Source: Myxocyprinus asiaticus
Lineage: Eukaryota > Chordata > Actinopteri > Cypriniformes > Catostomidae
Direction: 5' to 3'
Assembly (NCBI RefSeq): GCF_019703515.2
Contig: NC_059348.1
Span: 27,062,656-27,126,655 of the forward strand
Length of the DNA: 64,000 bases
Shown: positions 63,968 to 64,000 of the stretch, one piece after another
How positions within the stretch are numbered: the first letter of the stretch is position 1
Layout of the letters: every line of letters starts with the position of its first letter
Notes under the pieces: model-generated
The model's database searches: none
Told to the model about the DNA's origin: nothing
Seen by the model: only the letters and a program-made list of their open reading frames with translations
Translations under genes and position numbers: made by a program

Positions 63968-64000
63968 TAAAGGAATAGTTCACCCCAAAATGAAAATTCT
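63968..64000 (+). mobile_element. Start of another palindromic MITE, cut by the window edge
   Basis: The last 33 bases read 'taaaggaatagttcacccca' and continue as the family terminus. Confidence 0.75.

Overview
The window is vertebrate nuclear DNA, almost certainly from a cyprinid (carp or minnow type) fish. Intron-split genes match human 10p12 neighbours. The spaces between exons are packed with repeats typical of cyprinids: palindromic miniature transposons of the kind that start 'AAAGGGATAGTTCACCC', a tRNA-derived SINE, a 5S rRNA-derived SINE, L2-type and L1/Tx1-type LINEs, and hAT and Tc1-like pieces. I cannot name the species.

Four protein genes are supported exon by exon. dnajc1 (minus, 5904-14820, 12 exons, 530 aa) is an ER-membrane J-protein with two SANT domains. 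bmi1 (plus, 24017-26171, nine coding exons, 324 aa) is the Polycomb RING protein PCGF4. pip4k2a (minus, 32033-52399, 10 exons, 407 aa) is phosphatidylinositol-5-phosphate 4-kinase type 2 alpha. The 5' part of nebl in its LIM-nebulette/LASP2 form (plus, 59771 to beyond the window end; six exons seen, 218 aa) encodes a LIM domain, nebulin repeats and a linker, with the SH3 domain outside the window. These genes share a chromosomal neighbourhood, not a pathway. The human neighbours COMMD3 and SPAG6 were not found between them.

Layout: 1-5150 is a decayed L1/Tx1-type LINE, followed by a Tc1-like fragment. 5904-14820 is dnajc1, whose introns hold a 1.6 kb foldback element, an internally deleted sister of the first LINE, and a palindromic MITE split by a hAT element. 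14821-23996 is intergenic with MITEs and the presumed bmi1 promoter. 24017-27000 is bmi1 with its 3' UTR. About 28770-32032 looks like a long pip4k2a 3' UTR containing a near-perfect 50-bp hairpin. 32033-52399 is pip4k2a, whose introns hold both SINEs, an L2 fragment, a retrotransposon-derived element with inverted LTR ends and a 1.7 kb hAT element. 52400-59770 is the head-to-head interval between pip4k2a and nebl; an L2 LINE with a nested solo LTR occupies much of it. 59771-64000 is nebl.

The features most worth a second look are an element at 47544-48340 that has LTR starts in opposite orientation but a clean 5-bp target duplication, the 50-bp hairpin at 31337-31448, the foldback element next to a dnajc1 splice site, and the divergent third-repeat exon of nebl. 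I found no prokaryotic feature, CRISPR array or clearly new gene system.
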